A DNA stretch of 64,000 bases from UBA8914 sp034002905 (GTDB lineage Bacteria > Pseudomonadota > Alphaproteobacteria > UBA9219), in contig JAVEZQ010000009.1 of NCBI GenBank assembly GCA_034002905.1, positions 1 to 64,000 of the forward strand, in the 5' to 3' direction. A program made the translations under genes and the position numbers. The notes under the pieces were generated by a model. That model ran no database searches and had not been told where the DNA came from. It saw only the letters and a list, made by a program, of their open reading frames with translations. Numbering within the stretch: the first letter of the stretch is position 1; each line of letters opens with the position of its first letter. Below are positions 42,696-52,085 of this stretch, piece after piece.

Positions 42696-42963
42696 TTGTT
42701 TAACCACACCCCAACTAACCGGAGAACCCACGATCTCCAGCCTGTTTCTCTGATAACTCTGTTTTCGTTAACATCGCTTTAACATCTACAAAACAACTGT
42801 TAAAGACGCTGCCACTTCATTCCGCCATCAGTACATCTATCTTATTACAAGTCCGCCTTTCATGTCCTTCCGGCAACAATAGCTGCGCTTCATGAATCGG
42901 ATTCACCTCCTCTTAATCATATCTATCGCATAGTTAGGCTGTTTTCTTCATCCAAGGAGCAAC

Positions 42964-43470
42964 ATGTTTCCTCAGCTCGCCTACACCTATGTTCTGGTTT
43001 TGGCCGCCACCATCATGGTCTTAGCGGCACTGAGCGATGCTGCGCGCTTTCGTATTCCCAACCTTGCTTCGCTGGCGCTCTTGGTCCTCTTTCCCGTCTA
43101 TGTCTATCTGGCTCCGCATACGGTTCGATGGGGTGAGCATCTCCTCGTCATGTTGGTTGTCTTGGGTTGCGGATATTATCTTTTTGCCAAGAACCTTGCT
43201 GGTGCAGGTGACATCAAATTGATCTCTGCGATTTCACTATGGGCAGGACCATCTCTTTGCCTGCATTTTCTTTTCATTACCGCCGTGTCCGGTGGTATCC
43301 TCAGCCTGGGAATCGGCGCCTCTACTCTCCTGCGGGCAAAAATGTCCAAGGATGCAGCGCCGGTCTCGCTCGCCAAAACGCCTATTCCCTACGGCGTTGC
43401 TATTGCCGTAGGTGGATTATGTACACTTGCCCTTTTGTCTCACCCAGACCTGATCCATCCGGCGGTCTAA
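42964..43470 (+). CDS. cpaA: Prepilin peptidase CpaA (TadV)
   Basis: The 168-residue integral membrane protein is an A24 aspartyl peptidase that trims Flp prepilins. The two catalytic Asp are in 'AALSDAARFRIPN' (about residue 26) and in the GxGD motif of 'AGAGDIKLISAI'. It has six hydrophobic helices. AAGGAG precedes ATG 42964. It is the first gene of a continuous cpaABCDEF-tadBC run. Confidence 0.93.
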   Translation: MFPQLAYTYVLVLAATIMVLAALSDAARFRIPNLASLALLVLFPVYVYLAPHTVRWGEHLLVMLVVLGCGYYLFAKNLAGAGDIKLISAISLWAGPSLCLHFLFITAVSGGILSLGIGASTLLRAKMSKDAAPVSLAKTPIPYGVAIAVGGLCTLALLSHPDLIHPAV

Positions 43471-43480
43471 GGAGATTGTT

Positions 43481-44443
43481 ATGTCAACACGCAAAATACC
43501 CGCCCTTCTCTTCGCCGTTTTGATAGCCATTGGCACAGTCTTTGTGGCCAAGACCTTGATGAACGAAAGCGCCGCGCCACAAATGGCCGAGGTCAAGGCC
43601 CCGGTGACTTACGAAATTCTTGTTGCGGCCAAGGATTTGCCCGCGGGGACCCTTCTTGCTGAAACAGATGTGAAATGGCAAATATGGCCCAAGGAAGAAA
43701 GTAAAACCGAAAACACCAGCTATGCTGTCAAGGGAACGAATGAGGTCACGGAATATGTTGGCCGCGTTGTGCGTCACGGCATGCATGCAGGCGAGCCCCT
43801 CACCAATGATCGGACAGTCAAGCCCGGTGAACAAGGCTTTATGGCAGCCGCCCTTGCCCCCGGGATGCGCGCGGCATCGATTGCCATCACGCCGGTGGCG
43901 GGCGTTGCCGGTTTTATCTTCCCTGGTGATCATGTGGATGTCATCGTAACGCACCAGGTTGGCCGCAAGAGCGAGATGGAATCGTCCGAGCGTCGCGTCA
44001 GTGAAACCATGCTGACAAATGTCCGCGTTCTAGCCCTTGACCAGAAAATGAACGATCAGGTCACCGAACCGGCCGTCGCACAAATCGCAACACTGGAAGT
44101 TTCGCCCAAGCAAGCGGAAACGCTGGCTCTCGCAGCACAATTGGGAACCGTGTCCTTATCCTTGCGGAGCATCGCCAATGATCCTGCCGTCGAGCGCAAA
44201 GACGCGGAGGCAGAAGCAGCGGAAGCAGAAGCAAAAGCGGAAAAGCACGAAACCGTCCCGCCCGTTGATGCCGCTCAACTTGTAAATCCTGCCCTCCCGC
44301 CATCACTTGACACCATTACATGGGATAGCGATGTCAGCCAAGTTCTTCCGCGTCCGGCAAACCGCACCGGCGCTGTGCAGAAAATCCAGATTATTAGGGG
44401 CAAAGAGGTTACTGAATCCGTCTTTGACCTGACCCAACCATAA
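43481..44443 (+). CDS. cpaB: Flp pilus assembly protein CpaB (RcpC)
   Basis: The 320-residue protein has an N-terminal membrane anchor ('ALLFAVLIAIGTVFVAKTL') and an SAF domain with 'ILVAAKDLPAGTLLAETDVK' and 'GRVVRHGMHAGEPLTNDR', then an RcpC-type domain with 'AAPGMRAASIAI'-like sequence and 'GFIFPGDHVDVIVTH'. A Glu/Ala-rich stretch lies at about 245-260. It acts in the periplasm with the CpaC secretin. Confidence 0.92.
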   Translation: MSTRKIPALLFAVLIAIGTVFVAKTLMNESAAPQMAEVKAPVTYEILVAAKDLPAGTLLAETDVKWQIWPKEESKTENTSYAVKGTNEVTEYVGRVVRHGMHAGEPLTNDRTVKPGEQGFMAAALAPGMRAASIAITPVAGVAGFIFPGDHVDVIVTHQVGRKSEMESSERRVSETMLTNVRVLALDQKMNDQVTEPAVAQIATLEVSPKQAETLALAAQLGTVSLSLRSIANDPAVERKDAEAEAAEAEAKAEKHETVPPVDAAQLVNPALPPSLDTITWDSDVSQVLPRPANRTGAVQKIQIIRGKEVTESVFDLTQP

Positions 44444-44454
44444 GGATGATTGAT

Positions 44455-46113
44455 ATGTCGTCTTCGCTTGCAAAAATCCGTCTTGGCGCTCTAGCCCTTG
44501 GACTGTCCTTTGCCCTTATCTTTCCTGCCTCAGGCGCTTTTGCCGCCTCTGGCGAAAAGAAGGTGGAAACAAAAGCGGTCCACACACCTGCTATTCCCAA
44601 ACCGGGAAAAACCATTAAGCCCTCTGCTATGGAGGTCATGATCGATAAAAGCGTGCCCGTCAGTTTTACAAAGCCAGCGGCAACGGTTTTCATAGCGAAC
44701 CCCGACATTGCGGATGTTCAGGTTTTAACGCCCCAGTCAGTCATGGTTTACGGCAAAAAGGCGGGGCAAACGACCCTGATCGTAACCGACAATACTGGCG
44801 CCCAGCAAGTTTATCGCACAATTATCGTCTCCCAGAATCTGGCAGATCTGCGCGAAGCCTTGCGTACTGTTATACCGGGAAGCCAAATCAAAGTTGAATC
44901 TATTCCCAACGGCATTGTCTTGTCCGGCGAAGCAAAAGATGCATCAGCTGTTGAAGATGCGCGACGCTTGGCTGCGCGCTATATTCCCGAACAAGGTGGT
45001 GACATCATCAATCGCATTCGCGTCAAAGCGAATAATCAGGTCCAGATACGCGTTCGCTTTGCCGAAGTCGCCAAAGACGTGGACAAACGCTTCGGCATTA
45101 ACTGGGAAACCATCGGTAATGTCGGGCAATTTGTTTTTGGAATGGGCACGGGTGCCGATTTTATCAATCCCGCAACAACGGCCCTTTATGATCGCACGGC
45201 TCTTGATGGTCTTACCAATAACGCTATTGCTGGCAGTTTTACAAACAGCCATTTTAACATCAACAGCATGATCGACGCACTGGCCAAAGACGGCTTTGTC
45301 ACCATTCTTGCCGAGCCGTCCCTCACGGCCATGTCAGGAGAAACAGCCAGTTTCCTTGCGGGTGGCGAGTTCCCGATTCCTGTGCCGCAATCGACCAACA
45401 CCGTGACGATCGAATGGAAACAATATGGTGTGTCCTTGGCCTTTACGCCGACCATCATTAGCGATAGTCGTATCAATCTTCATGTCCGGCCAGAAGTCAG
45501 CCAGTTGACGGATATCGGGGCGATTACGCTCAGCAGCTCGTCCAATAATTTTTCTGTTCCCGCTTTGACAACACGCCGTGCCGAAACAACAATCGAGCTG
45601 AACAGCGGCCAAAGCTTTGCCATTGCCGGATTACTCAACAGCCAGCAAACGCAAGCTGTCAGCAAGTTTCCGCTTTTGGGCGATATGCCGATCCTGGGGC
45701 CCCTCTTCCGCTCCTCGCGCTTCCAGAATAACGAAAGCGAGCTTGTGATCATCATCACGCCCTATGTCGTCAAACCAACGACGGAGGAAAACCTCTCCCT
45801 GCCGACCGATGGCTATGCCCTTCCGTCAGACGCCGATCGCCTCTGGCGCATGCGTCATACGAACAGCGACCCCTCGGCCAAGCCGCTTAGCGGCCAACCA
45901 CGCGCTGAATTGATCGAAAATCCGATCAATGAAGAGCCCGCATTGCCAACCGCTGCACCCGCAACACCGGTTTATACCCAACCATCAGCTGAAAAGACTG
46001 TTGCCCCGACTCCTCCGGCGGCATTGTCCCGCTATCCGCAATCCCAGCCCGCCCCCCTCAAGCCCCTCAAGGCTAAGACAACAGAGGGTCACGGCGGTTT
46101 TATCGTGGAGTAA
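44455..46113 (+). CDS. cpaC: Flp pilus secretin CpaC (RcpA)
   Basis: The 552-residue outer-membrane secretin has a signal peptide ending near AFAA, an N-terminal pilus-assembly domain ('KSVPVSFTKPAATVFIANPD', 'GKKAGQTTLIVTD'), a BON-like middle ('SGEAKDASAVEDARRLAARY') and the secretin core ('FVTILAEPSLTAMSGETASF', 'GGEFPIPVPQ', 'FPLLGDMPILGPLFRS', 'ELVIIITPYVV'). The last ~90 residues are Pro-rich. ATG 44455 is preferred to 44446, which is too close to AAGG. Confidence 0.94.
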   Translation: MSSSLAKIRLGALALGLSFALIFPASGAFAASGEKKVETKAVHTPAIPKPGKTIKPSAMEVMIDKSVPVSFTKPAATVFIANPDIADVQVLTPQSVMVYGKKAGQTTLIVTDNTGAQQVYRTIIVSQNLADLREALRTVIPGSQIKVESIPNGIVLSGEAKDASAVEDARRLAARYIPEQGGDIINRIRVKANNQVQIRVRFAEVAKDVDKRFGINWETIGNVGQFVFGMGTGADFINPATTALYDRTALDGLTNNAIAGSFTNSHFNINSMIDALAKDGFVTILAEPSLTAMSGETASFLAGGEFPIPVPQSTNTVTIEWKQYGVSLAFTPTIISDSRINLHVRPEVSQLTDIGAITLSSSSNNFSVPALTTRRAETTIELNSGQSFAIAGLLNSQQTQAVSKFPLLGDMPILGPLFRSSRFQNNESELVIIITPYVVKPTTEENLSLPTDGYALPSDADRLWRMRHTNSDPSAKPLSGQPRAELIENPINEEPALPTAAPATPVYTQPSAEKTVAPTPPAALSRYPQSQPAPLKPLKAKTTEGHGGFIVE

Positions 46114-46116
46114 GCC

Positions 46117-46542
46117 ATGTCTCATTCATTCATCTCTCCCTTGCGTGTTCTTAGCCTTGTTCTGCTCCTTGGTGCTTTGACGGCGTGCGAAGAAACGCGT
46201 GTCAATCCGGACTACCGGATCAAAGTGATGCCTTCGGCAGACAATCGGAGCTACGTCGCCATCCCGCCCCAATGTGCGGACTGGACCACCGTAAAAAATG
46301 GCGCACACGATAACGTCACAAGCCCTCAATATGGCTGTGCACAGGCCCGAAATCTCGCGGCCATGGTCGAACAGCCCCATGATCTGATCGAGGGCAAACC
46401 TATGGGTAAAGCAGATGGCGCCCTTGCGGCGACCTCCGTACGCGCTTATCAGGCGGGCAAAACAAAAGCTCTCATAGATGTGCATGCCGAAGCTCCGTCA
46501 GCGGATATGTCGTCGGGGGCAGCAGCCAATCAATCGCAATAA
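46117..46542 (+). CDS. cpaD: CpaD-family pilus lipoprotein
   Basis: The 141-residue protein has a lipoprotein signal ending LTAC near residue 24 and the CpaD block 'IPPQCADWTT' with 'NVTSPQYGCAQARNLAAMVE' and 'PHDLIEGKPMG'. Members in Caulobacter are longer (over 200 residues), so this is a short version lacking much of the N-terminal region. It is thought to assist the CpaC secretin in the outer membrane. It starts four bases after cpaC. Confidence 0.85.
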   Translation: MSHSFISPLRVLSLVLLLGALTACEETRVNPDYRIKVMPSADNRSYVAIPPQCADWTTVKNGAHDNVTSPQYGCAQARNLAAMVEQPHDLIEGKPMGKADGALAATSVRAYQAGKTKALIDVHAEAPSADMSSGAAANQSQ

Positions 46543-46591
46543 GGCAAAGAAACCAGCGTAATTGACAAGGACGATATAGGTTAGGATTGAA

Positions 46592-47806
46592 ATGCACACT
46601 GAGTTTATGGCCTTCATCAACGACGACGAAACTTTACGGATCGTCCGGGGTTGGGCGGAGAAACAGGGATTTCCCGCCGACTCTGTGCGCGAGGGCGGCT
46701 CAACACTTTTCTTGAATCTGTTGGAGTCCGAGCCTGCACCCAAAATCGCCCTTATCGATTTTGATGGTCAGGAGGAACCGACCAGAATTGCATCGCGCAT
46801 TGTAAGCCTGAGCGGTCCAGCAAGCCGCATTATTGCCATTGGCAGCGCGAATGATGTGACACTGTATCGCAATATGATTGGCGCCGGCCTTAATGATTAT
46901 CTGGTTAAACCCCTTTCTACCGAAATTCTGACCCAAACCATGTTGGCGGCCTCCCGTGGGGAATCCGGGCCCGGCGCAATCAAGTATGCCAAGAACATCG
47001 TCTTTATTGGCGTGCGTGGCGGGGTGGGCGCCAGTTCTATTGCAGTCAATACCGCTTGGATGATAGCACATCAACTCAAGGAAAAGTGCGCCCTGCTCGA
47101 TCTCGACCTACAGTTCGGTAGCAGCGCCCTTTCTCTTGATATCGAACCGGGGCATGGCTTACGCGACGTTGTGAGTTCGCCACAGCGCGTAGATGGCTTA
47201 ATGATTGCTGGAGCGATGATCAATGAACACGACAACTTTGCTGTTTTGGGGGCAGAAGAAGCGCTGGATGAATCCATCCATGTAGACACAACGGCCATTG
47301 CGGCTCTGCTTAAGGAAATGCGCACAAATTATCGTGCGGTTTTAATCGACTTGCCACGGCACTTGATCCCCAGTCAAAAACGCCTGCTTGCCACGGCTCA
47401 TGAAATTGTCTTGGTTACCGAAATGTCATTGATTGGCATTCGTGATGTGCTGCGCATTCGTACGGTTATCAAGGGGCTTGGTTCCTCGGCACGCATCACG
47501 CATATTGCCACAAAAATCGGAGCAAACAGACCCCCTGCTGTCGATGACACAACCTTTGCCAAAGGTGCACAAGCCAAAATTGATTTTGTGATCCCCGATG
47601 ATCACAAAACAATGGTTCTGGCTAGCAATTCGGGCAAAATGCTGGGCTCGATTGCGCCAAGCGCCCCTATTAGCAAAGCCCATCTGGATCTGGCCAAATA
47701 TCTGCTGGGTCCAGAACACGGCACACAAGAAACAGCAAAAACACAAGGCGGACTTCTCAGTTCTCTCTTCACGACCAAGCCCAAACAGGAGAAGCAAGGG
47801 AAATGA
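46592..47806 (+). CDS. cpaE: Pilus assembly ATPase-like protein CpaE (TadZ)
   Basis: The 404-residue protein has a receiver-like N-terminal domain (to about residue 125, 'YRNMIGAGLNDYLVKPLSTE') and a MinD/ParA-type domain with the deviant Walker A 'RGGVGASSIAVNTAW' and 'CALLDLDLQFGSSALSLD'. CpaE places the Tad machine at the cell pole. It overlaps cpaF by ATGA. Confidence 0.93.
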   Translation: MHTEFMAFINDDETLRIVRGWAEKQGFPADSVREGGSTLFLNLLESEPAPKIALIDFDGQEEPTRIASRIVSLSGPASRIIAIGSANDVTLYRNMIGAGLNDYLVKPLSTEILTQTMLAASRGESGPGAIKYAKNIVFIGVRGGVGASSIAVNTAWMIAHQLKEKCALLDLDLQFGSSALSLDIEPGHGLRDVVSSPQRVDGLMIAGAMINEHDNFAVLGAEEALDESIHVDTTAIAALLKEMRTNYRAVLIDLPRHLIPSQKRLLATAHEIVLVTEMSLIGIRDVLRIRTVIKGLGSSARITHIATKIGANRPPAVDDTTFAKGAQAKIDFVIPDDHKTMVLASNSGKMLGSIAPSAPISKAHLDLAKYLLGPEHGTQETAKTQGGLLSSLFTTKPKQEKQGK

Positions 47807-49440
47807 AAGCGGGCGACAGTCATCTCGGCCCTTCTCCAACGGCCATCGACGGGACGTTATCCGTACTGGCCGACCGTATTTTTCCAGACCTTTCCAAGCT
47901 TTTTCCAGAGAACAAAGTCACAAGCTCGCCGCGTAACGATATTAATCGTGAGATCAAGGGGGTCGCTCTTGACTATCTTAAACAACAAGGCATTGGACTC
48001 AACCTTCTCGACCAGCGCGATCTGGTTAGCGCCCTGACAAATCGGATCATTGAGCTCTATGTCAAACCGGAGCCCAAGGAAAATCCTTTACCCACAGCAA
48101 AAAGTGTTGAACGCCCCGAAGAGCCCCCCGAACCACCACAGGCGATCAAAAAGGCGGAACGTCCCATCACGACAGAAAGTCGTGCAAGCGTCGATCAAGC
48201 TAAAACAAAAATTCAGCCGCTTGTGCTCGAGCGAATAGATACTTCGGCTGCGGCCCATATGGCCCGCGAGGATTTAGCCCGCGACCTTAAGGGCATTGTG
48301 AATGAACTCCTCAATGAAACGCGCATCCAGCTTAACGCCGCCGAACGGCTTGAACTCGTCGAGCAATTGCTCAACGACATGCTTGGTCTGGGCCCGCTCG
48401 AGCCCCTGCTCGCGGACGAGGAAATCTCGGAAGTCATGGTCAATGGTCCCAAACAAGTCTATTGCGAAAGCAAAGGCAAGCTCACCCTCACCGACATCAA
48501 ATTCCGCGACAATGCTCATGTTTTGGCAATCGCAACGCGTATTGTGACCGCTATAGGCCGTCGTATCGACGAAAGCAGCCCCCTTTGCGATGCACGTCTT
48601 GCCGACGGTAGCCGTGTCAATATCATCATCCCGCCTTTGGCAATTGACGGTCCGGCGATCACCATCCGTAAATTTTCCAAGAAAAAAATTACGCTCGACA
48701 CGATGGTCAAGTTCGGCAGTGTTTCACCGCAAATGGCCAGAGTTTTACGTATTGTCGGCCGATGCCGTTTGAACATCCTGATTTCCGGCGGTACGGGTTC
48801 GGGTAAAACAACGTTGCTCAACGCTCTATCCCAAATGATTGATCATGGTGAGCGCGTTGTGACCATCGAAGACGCCGCCGAGCTTCAACTTCAACAACCG
48901 CATGTCGTGCGTCTGGAAACACGTCCCGCCAATCTTGAGGGAAACGGCGAAATCACCATGCGTGATCTTTTAAAAAACGCCCTACGTATGCGCCCCGACC
49001 GTATTATCGTTGGTGAAACGCGTGGCGGCGAAGCCATCGACATGTTACAGGCCATGAATACGGGCCATGACGGCTCCCTATCAACTGTCCACGCCAACCG
49101 CCCGCGTGAAGCGATCATGCGTCTTGAAAACATGGTTGGACTTGGCGGTGCAAACCTTTCGCCCCGCGCCATTCGGCAACAAATCGCTTCGGCCGTCGAT
49201 ATGATCATTCAGGTCAGCCGCATGCGCGATGGTTCGCGACGTATCACACATATTTCCGAGATTATCGGCATGGAAGGCGATGTGGTCGCCATGCAAGACC
49301 TTTTTACCTGTGAAGTGACGGGTGAGCTGCCCGATGGCCGCCTGACCGTCGAGTTCAAGAACACTGGGCTTCGCCCCTTCTGCCTGCCAAAGGCTGCCTA
49401 TTACGGCCTTGAAAAAGAATTACTGGAGGCTATGGCATGA
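47803..49440 (+). CDS. cpaF: Tad secretion ATPase CpaF (TadA)
   Basis: The 545-residue type II/IV secretion ATPase drives pilus extension and retraction. After a variable first ~150 residues come 'DMLGLGPLEPLLADEEISEV', Walker A 'ISGGTGSGKTTLLNAL', the Asp box 'VVTIEDAAELQLQQPHVVRL', Walker B 'MRPDRIIVGETRGGEAIDML' and the His box 'GHDGSLSTVHANRPREA'. It overlaps cpaE and tadB by ATGA at both ends. Confidence 0.96.
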   Translation: MKAGDSHLGPSPTAIDGTLSVLADRIFPDLSKLFPENKVTSSPRNDINREIKGVALDYLKQQGIGLNLLDQRDLVSALTNRIIELYVKPEPKENPLPTAKSVERPEEPPEPPQAIKKAERPITTESRASVDQAKTKIQPLVLERIDTSAAAHMAREDLARDLKGIVNELLNETRIQLNAAERLELVEQLLNDMLGLGPLEPLLADEEISEVMVNGPKQVYCESKGKLTLTDIKFRDNAHVLAIATRIVTAIGRRIDESSPLCDARLADGSRVNIIIPPLAIDGPAITIRKFSKKKITLDTMVKFGSVSPQMARVLRIVGRCRLNILISGGTGSGKTTLLNALSQMIDHGERVVTIEDAAELQLQQPHVVRLETRPANLEGNGEITMRDLLKNALRMRPDRIIVGETRGGEAIDMLQAMNTGHDGSLSTVHANRPREAIMRLENMVGLGGANLSPRAIRQQIASAVDMIIQVSRMRDGSRRITHISEIIGMEGDVVAMQDLFTCEVTGELPDGRLTVEFKNTGLRPFCLPKAAYYGLEKELLEAMA

Positions 49441-50423
49441 ACACGCAGATGTTGATTGTTTTGGCTCTTGGCACGATCATCTCTTTCTCCTTGTTTATCT
49501 ATATTTTCTCTGGCGACGATCCCTCGACGGCTATGAAGAAACGTCTGGGGCGCGTGAGCGGCTCTGTACCGCTCAAGGATTTGCGAACAGCCCAAAGCGC
49601 CAGCAGCCTGCGTCGACGCACCAGTGACAGCGAAATCGCCCTTCTCGACAAGATTATCAAATCAACCCTGCCCAACCCCGACAAGTTGCGACAGCGCCTC
49701 GCACGAACCGGTAAAAACACGACCTTGGGTGAGTATGTTTCAATCAATGTGATGCTCATTCTTTTCTTCTACCTTGTTTTCGCCTTTGGAATAGGGTCGG
49801 ACAAAACGATCGCGTGCTTTGCGGCCATTTCGCTTGGGCTCTATGTGCCCCACATGGTCACCGGCAAAATGGGGGACCGTCGCGTTCGCAAATTTTTGAG
49901 CATGTTTCCAGAGGCTATCGACACGATCTGCAGGGGGTTGCGATCGGGCTTGCCCATTACAGAAACCATTGCGACAGTCGGTCATGAATTGCCTGATCCG
50001 ATCGGTATTGAATTTCGCCGCATCAGCGATGGCGTCCGCATGGGGCGTTCGCTTGAAGAATCCATGTGGGACATTGCCAAAAGGCTCGATACGCCCGAGT
50101 TTCGCTTCTTTATTATTGCCTTGGCCATTCAGCGAGAAACGGGCGGCAATCTTGCCGAAACGCTCGGCAATCTCGGTGACCTCCTGCGCAAACGCCGTCA
50201 ACTCAAACTTAAAATCCGGGCCATGTCTTCGGAAGCGCGGGCTTCAGCGATGATTATCGGTTCTTTGCCCTTTTTGATGTTTAGCCTACTCATGGCTATC
50301 AATTCAGAATACATGATGATCCTGCTCAACGACACAACGGGCCAGTTCCTTATGGGCGGCGGCTTGACCTGGCTGGGCATGGGCGTCCTTGTTATGAAAC
50401 AACTAATCAACTTCGAAATATAG
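49437..50423 (+). CDS. tadB: Tad inner-membrane platform protein TadB
   Basis: The 328-residue protein has membrane helices at the start, near 100-140 and at the end, and a GspF-type domain: 'FPEAIDTICRGLRSGLPITE', 'RISDGVRMGRSLEESM', 'FFIIALAIQRETGGNLAETL'. With TadC it forms the platform turned by CpaF. Confidence 0.94.
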   Translation: MNTQMLIVLALGTIISFSLFIYIFSGDDPSTAMKKRLGRVSGSVPLKDLRTAQSASSLRRRTSDSEIALLDKIIKSTLPNPDKLRQRLARTGKNTTLGEYVSINVMLILFFYLVFAFGIGSDKTIACFAAISLGLYVPHMVTGKMGDRRVRKFLSMFPEAIDTICRGLRSGLPITETIATVGHELPDPIGIEFRRISDGVRMGRSLEESMWDIAKRLDTPEFRFFIIALAIQRETGGNLAETLGNLGDLLRKRRQLKLKIRAMSSEARASAMIIGSLPFLMFSLLMAINSEYMMILLNDTTGQFLMGGGLTWLGMGVLVMKQLINFEI

Positions 50424-50429
50424 CGTATC

Positions 50430-51392
50430 ATGGGAAGCCTCGACCAAACCGTTCACAACCCCAACTTTCTTGCCGGCCTGTGCGGGTTAGCGGCGTTTGT
50501 TGTCGTGATGATCGTGTGGACCGCTCTGATTGAGGGGCGTCCCAATGCCGACCGGCTCAAGGCCGTGACACAACGGCGCGATGAGTTTGAAAACGAGCGG
50601 CGCAAGAAAAACTCCCGCCGCGCCAGTTTGCAAAAAGTCAGCCTGATGAAACAAGTCGTCGCATGGCTCAAACTCACACAAGGTAAAAGTTTTGAAGGAC
50701 TGCGTCTCAAACTGCGCCGCGCAGGCTATCAATCCCGCGATGCGATGTTTGTTTTTCTTTTTACAAAAGTTTCGTTTTTGGCAGGCGCAGGCGCAACGAG
50801 TTTCTTTTTTCTCGGCATAGTCGGCGTTGGCGACTTAGACCTGCCCGTTGCCCTGCTGGCAAGTCTGTTTGGCGCGTTAATCGGTTGGTACTTGCCCGAT
50901 ATTTCAATAAAAAATATGAGCCAAAAACGCGAGAACATCTTAAAGAAAGCTATGCCCGACGCCCTTGACCTGATGGTTATTTGTGCCGAGGCCGGCCTTG
51001 GCCTCGATGCGGCTTTTGAACGCGTTGGCAAAGAAATGGGGCCGACCTGTCCCGAACTGGCCGAGGAAATCGGGGTCACTAGCGTCGAGCTCAACTTTAT
51101 GCCCGACCGGCACAAGGCCCTGCACGGCCTTGCCGAACGCGTGCCTCTGCCTTCGGTCATTGCACTCGTCAACACGTTGATCCAGACCGAAAGATATGGG
51201 ACACCGCTTGCTCAATCCCTGCGCGTTTTATCGGCTGAAATGCGCGAAGAACGCATTATGAAAGCTGAAGAAAAGGCGGCCAAACTTCCTGCCGTTTTGA
51301 CGGTTCCGATGATTCTTTTTATTCTGCCGCCGCTATTTGTTGTTCTGATTGGCCCAGCCGCGATCAAGGTTGGGCAAGCTATGTCACATTAA
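50430..51392 (+). CDS. tadC: Tad inner-membrane platform protein TadC
   Basis: The 320-residue paralogue of TadB has 'AMPDALDLMVICAEAGLGLD', 'FERVGKEMGPTCPELAEEIG' and 'LVNTLIQTERYGTPLAQSLR', then a C-terminal membrane helix. It follows tadB after six bases and ends the operon. The usual downstream genes tadD, tadE and tadG are absent. Confidence 0.94.
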   Translation: MGSLDQTVHNPNFLAGLCGLAAFVVVMIVWTALIEGRPNADRLKAVTQRRDEFENERRKKNSRRASLQKVSLMKQVVAWLKLTQGKSFEGLRLKLRRAGYQSRDAMFVFLFTKVSFLAGAGATSFFFLGIVGVGDLDLPVALLASLFGALIGWYLPDISIKNMSQKRENILKKAMPDALDLMVICAEAGLGLDAAFERVGKEMGPTCPELAEEIGVTSVELNFMPDRHKALHGLAERVPLPSVIALVNTLIQTERYGTPLAQSLRVLSAEMREERIMKAEEKAAKLPAVLTVPMILFILPPLFVVLIGPAAIKVGQAMSH

Positions 51393-51407
51393 AGCGTCAA
51401 AACTCTT

Positions 51408-51902
51408 TTATACGATCATTCCGATTTCTTTGAAGCGCAAGAAAGTCTCACATTGTGTCGATACGGGCCGTGCTTTGACAAGAGCGTTGATCCGCGCTTC
51501 CAAGGTTGCCATACATTTCCTGAATTTCCATTCCTGTTGGTCAGGCCGTTCGGCACTGAGCGGATCTTCAACATGCCAGTGCACGCACACAGGATTGTCA
51601 GGCCATTCGACAGCGCAGACCTGTCTGGCCTCTTCCGACAAGGTTACGATCACATCCACGGGCAAATAATGAGCCGCAGCAAGGAACCCCTGCCAACTTT
51701 TCGGATGGAGTTTTTCAGTATTGTATCCGGCGGTCTCCAGCACTGCCTTTGTCTCAAACGGCAGGCGCTCTAACGGAGCGACCCCTGCACTCCGCGCACG
51801 GTAATAGAGGTTTTCTTTTGAGTTCAAGAACACCTCCGCCATTTGGCTTCGCGCGGCGTTGCCGGTCGATACAAACAGGATAAGGAGGGGTTTGGGGCTC
51901 AT
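51408..51902 (-). CDS. ArsC/LMW-PTP-like protein lacking the catalytic Cys
   Basis: The 164-residue protein has the low-molecular-weight phosphatase/arsenate reductase fold: 'LLILFVSTGNAARSQMAEVF' at the start, 'ARSAGVAPLERLPFETKAVL' and 'VHWHVEDP' with the general-acid Asp113. The P-loop Cys of the C-x5-R motif is Ser12 (codon TCG), and the position of the second redox Cys of thioredoxin-linked ArsC is Ser89 ('VIVTLSEEARQV'); only Cys96 remains of the three. It should therefore be inactive as phosphatase or arsenate reductase and may bind a ligand or regulate. The gene converges with tadC and no ars genes adjoin it. Confidence 0.75.
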   Translation of the reverse strand: MSPKPLLILFVSTGNAARSQMAEVFLNSKENLYYRARSAGVAPLERLPFETKAVLETAGYNTEKLHPKSWQGFLAAAHYLPVDVIVTLSEEARQVCAVEWPDNPVCVHWHVEDPLSAERPDQQEWKFRKCMATLEARINALVKARPVSTQCETFLRFKEIGMIV

Positions 51903-52085
51903 TGACCTTTTTGCCTTGCATAAAGCGAATCATCGCTAACAAGGTAGAGAGCCACGATTCCACGGACAACAATCCATTAAGAGTTTGCTAACCATTTGGG
52001 CAAAGTGTTGCAAATGCGACTCTCTCTTTCGTCGCTCTTTTTCAGGACGATGTCGAAATAATGCTCGATAAGATGGGTTCTTTTC

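Noticed and set aside
51903..52085. Possible 6S RNA beside the 5-formyl-THF cyclo-ligase gene
   Set aside because: I could not find the long stem with a central bubble; the location alone is not evidence.
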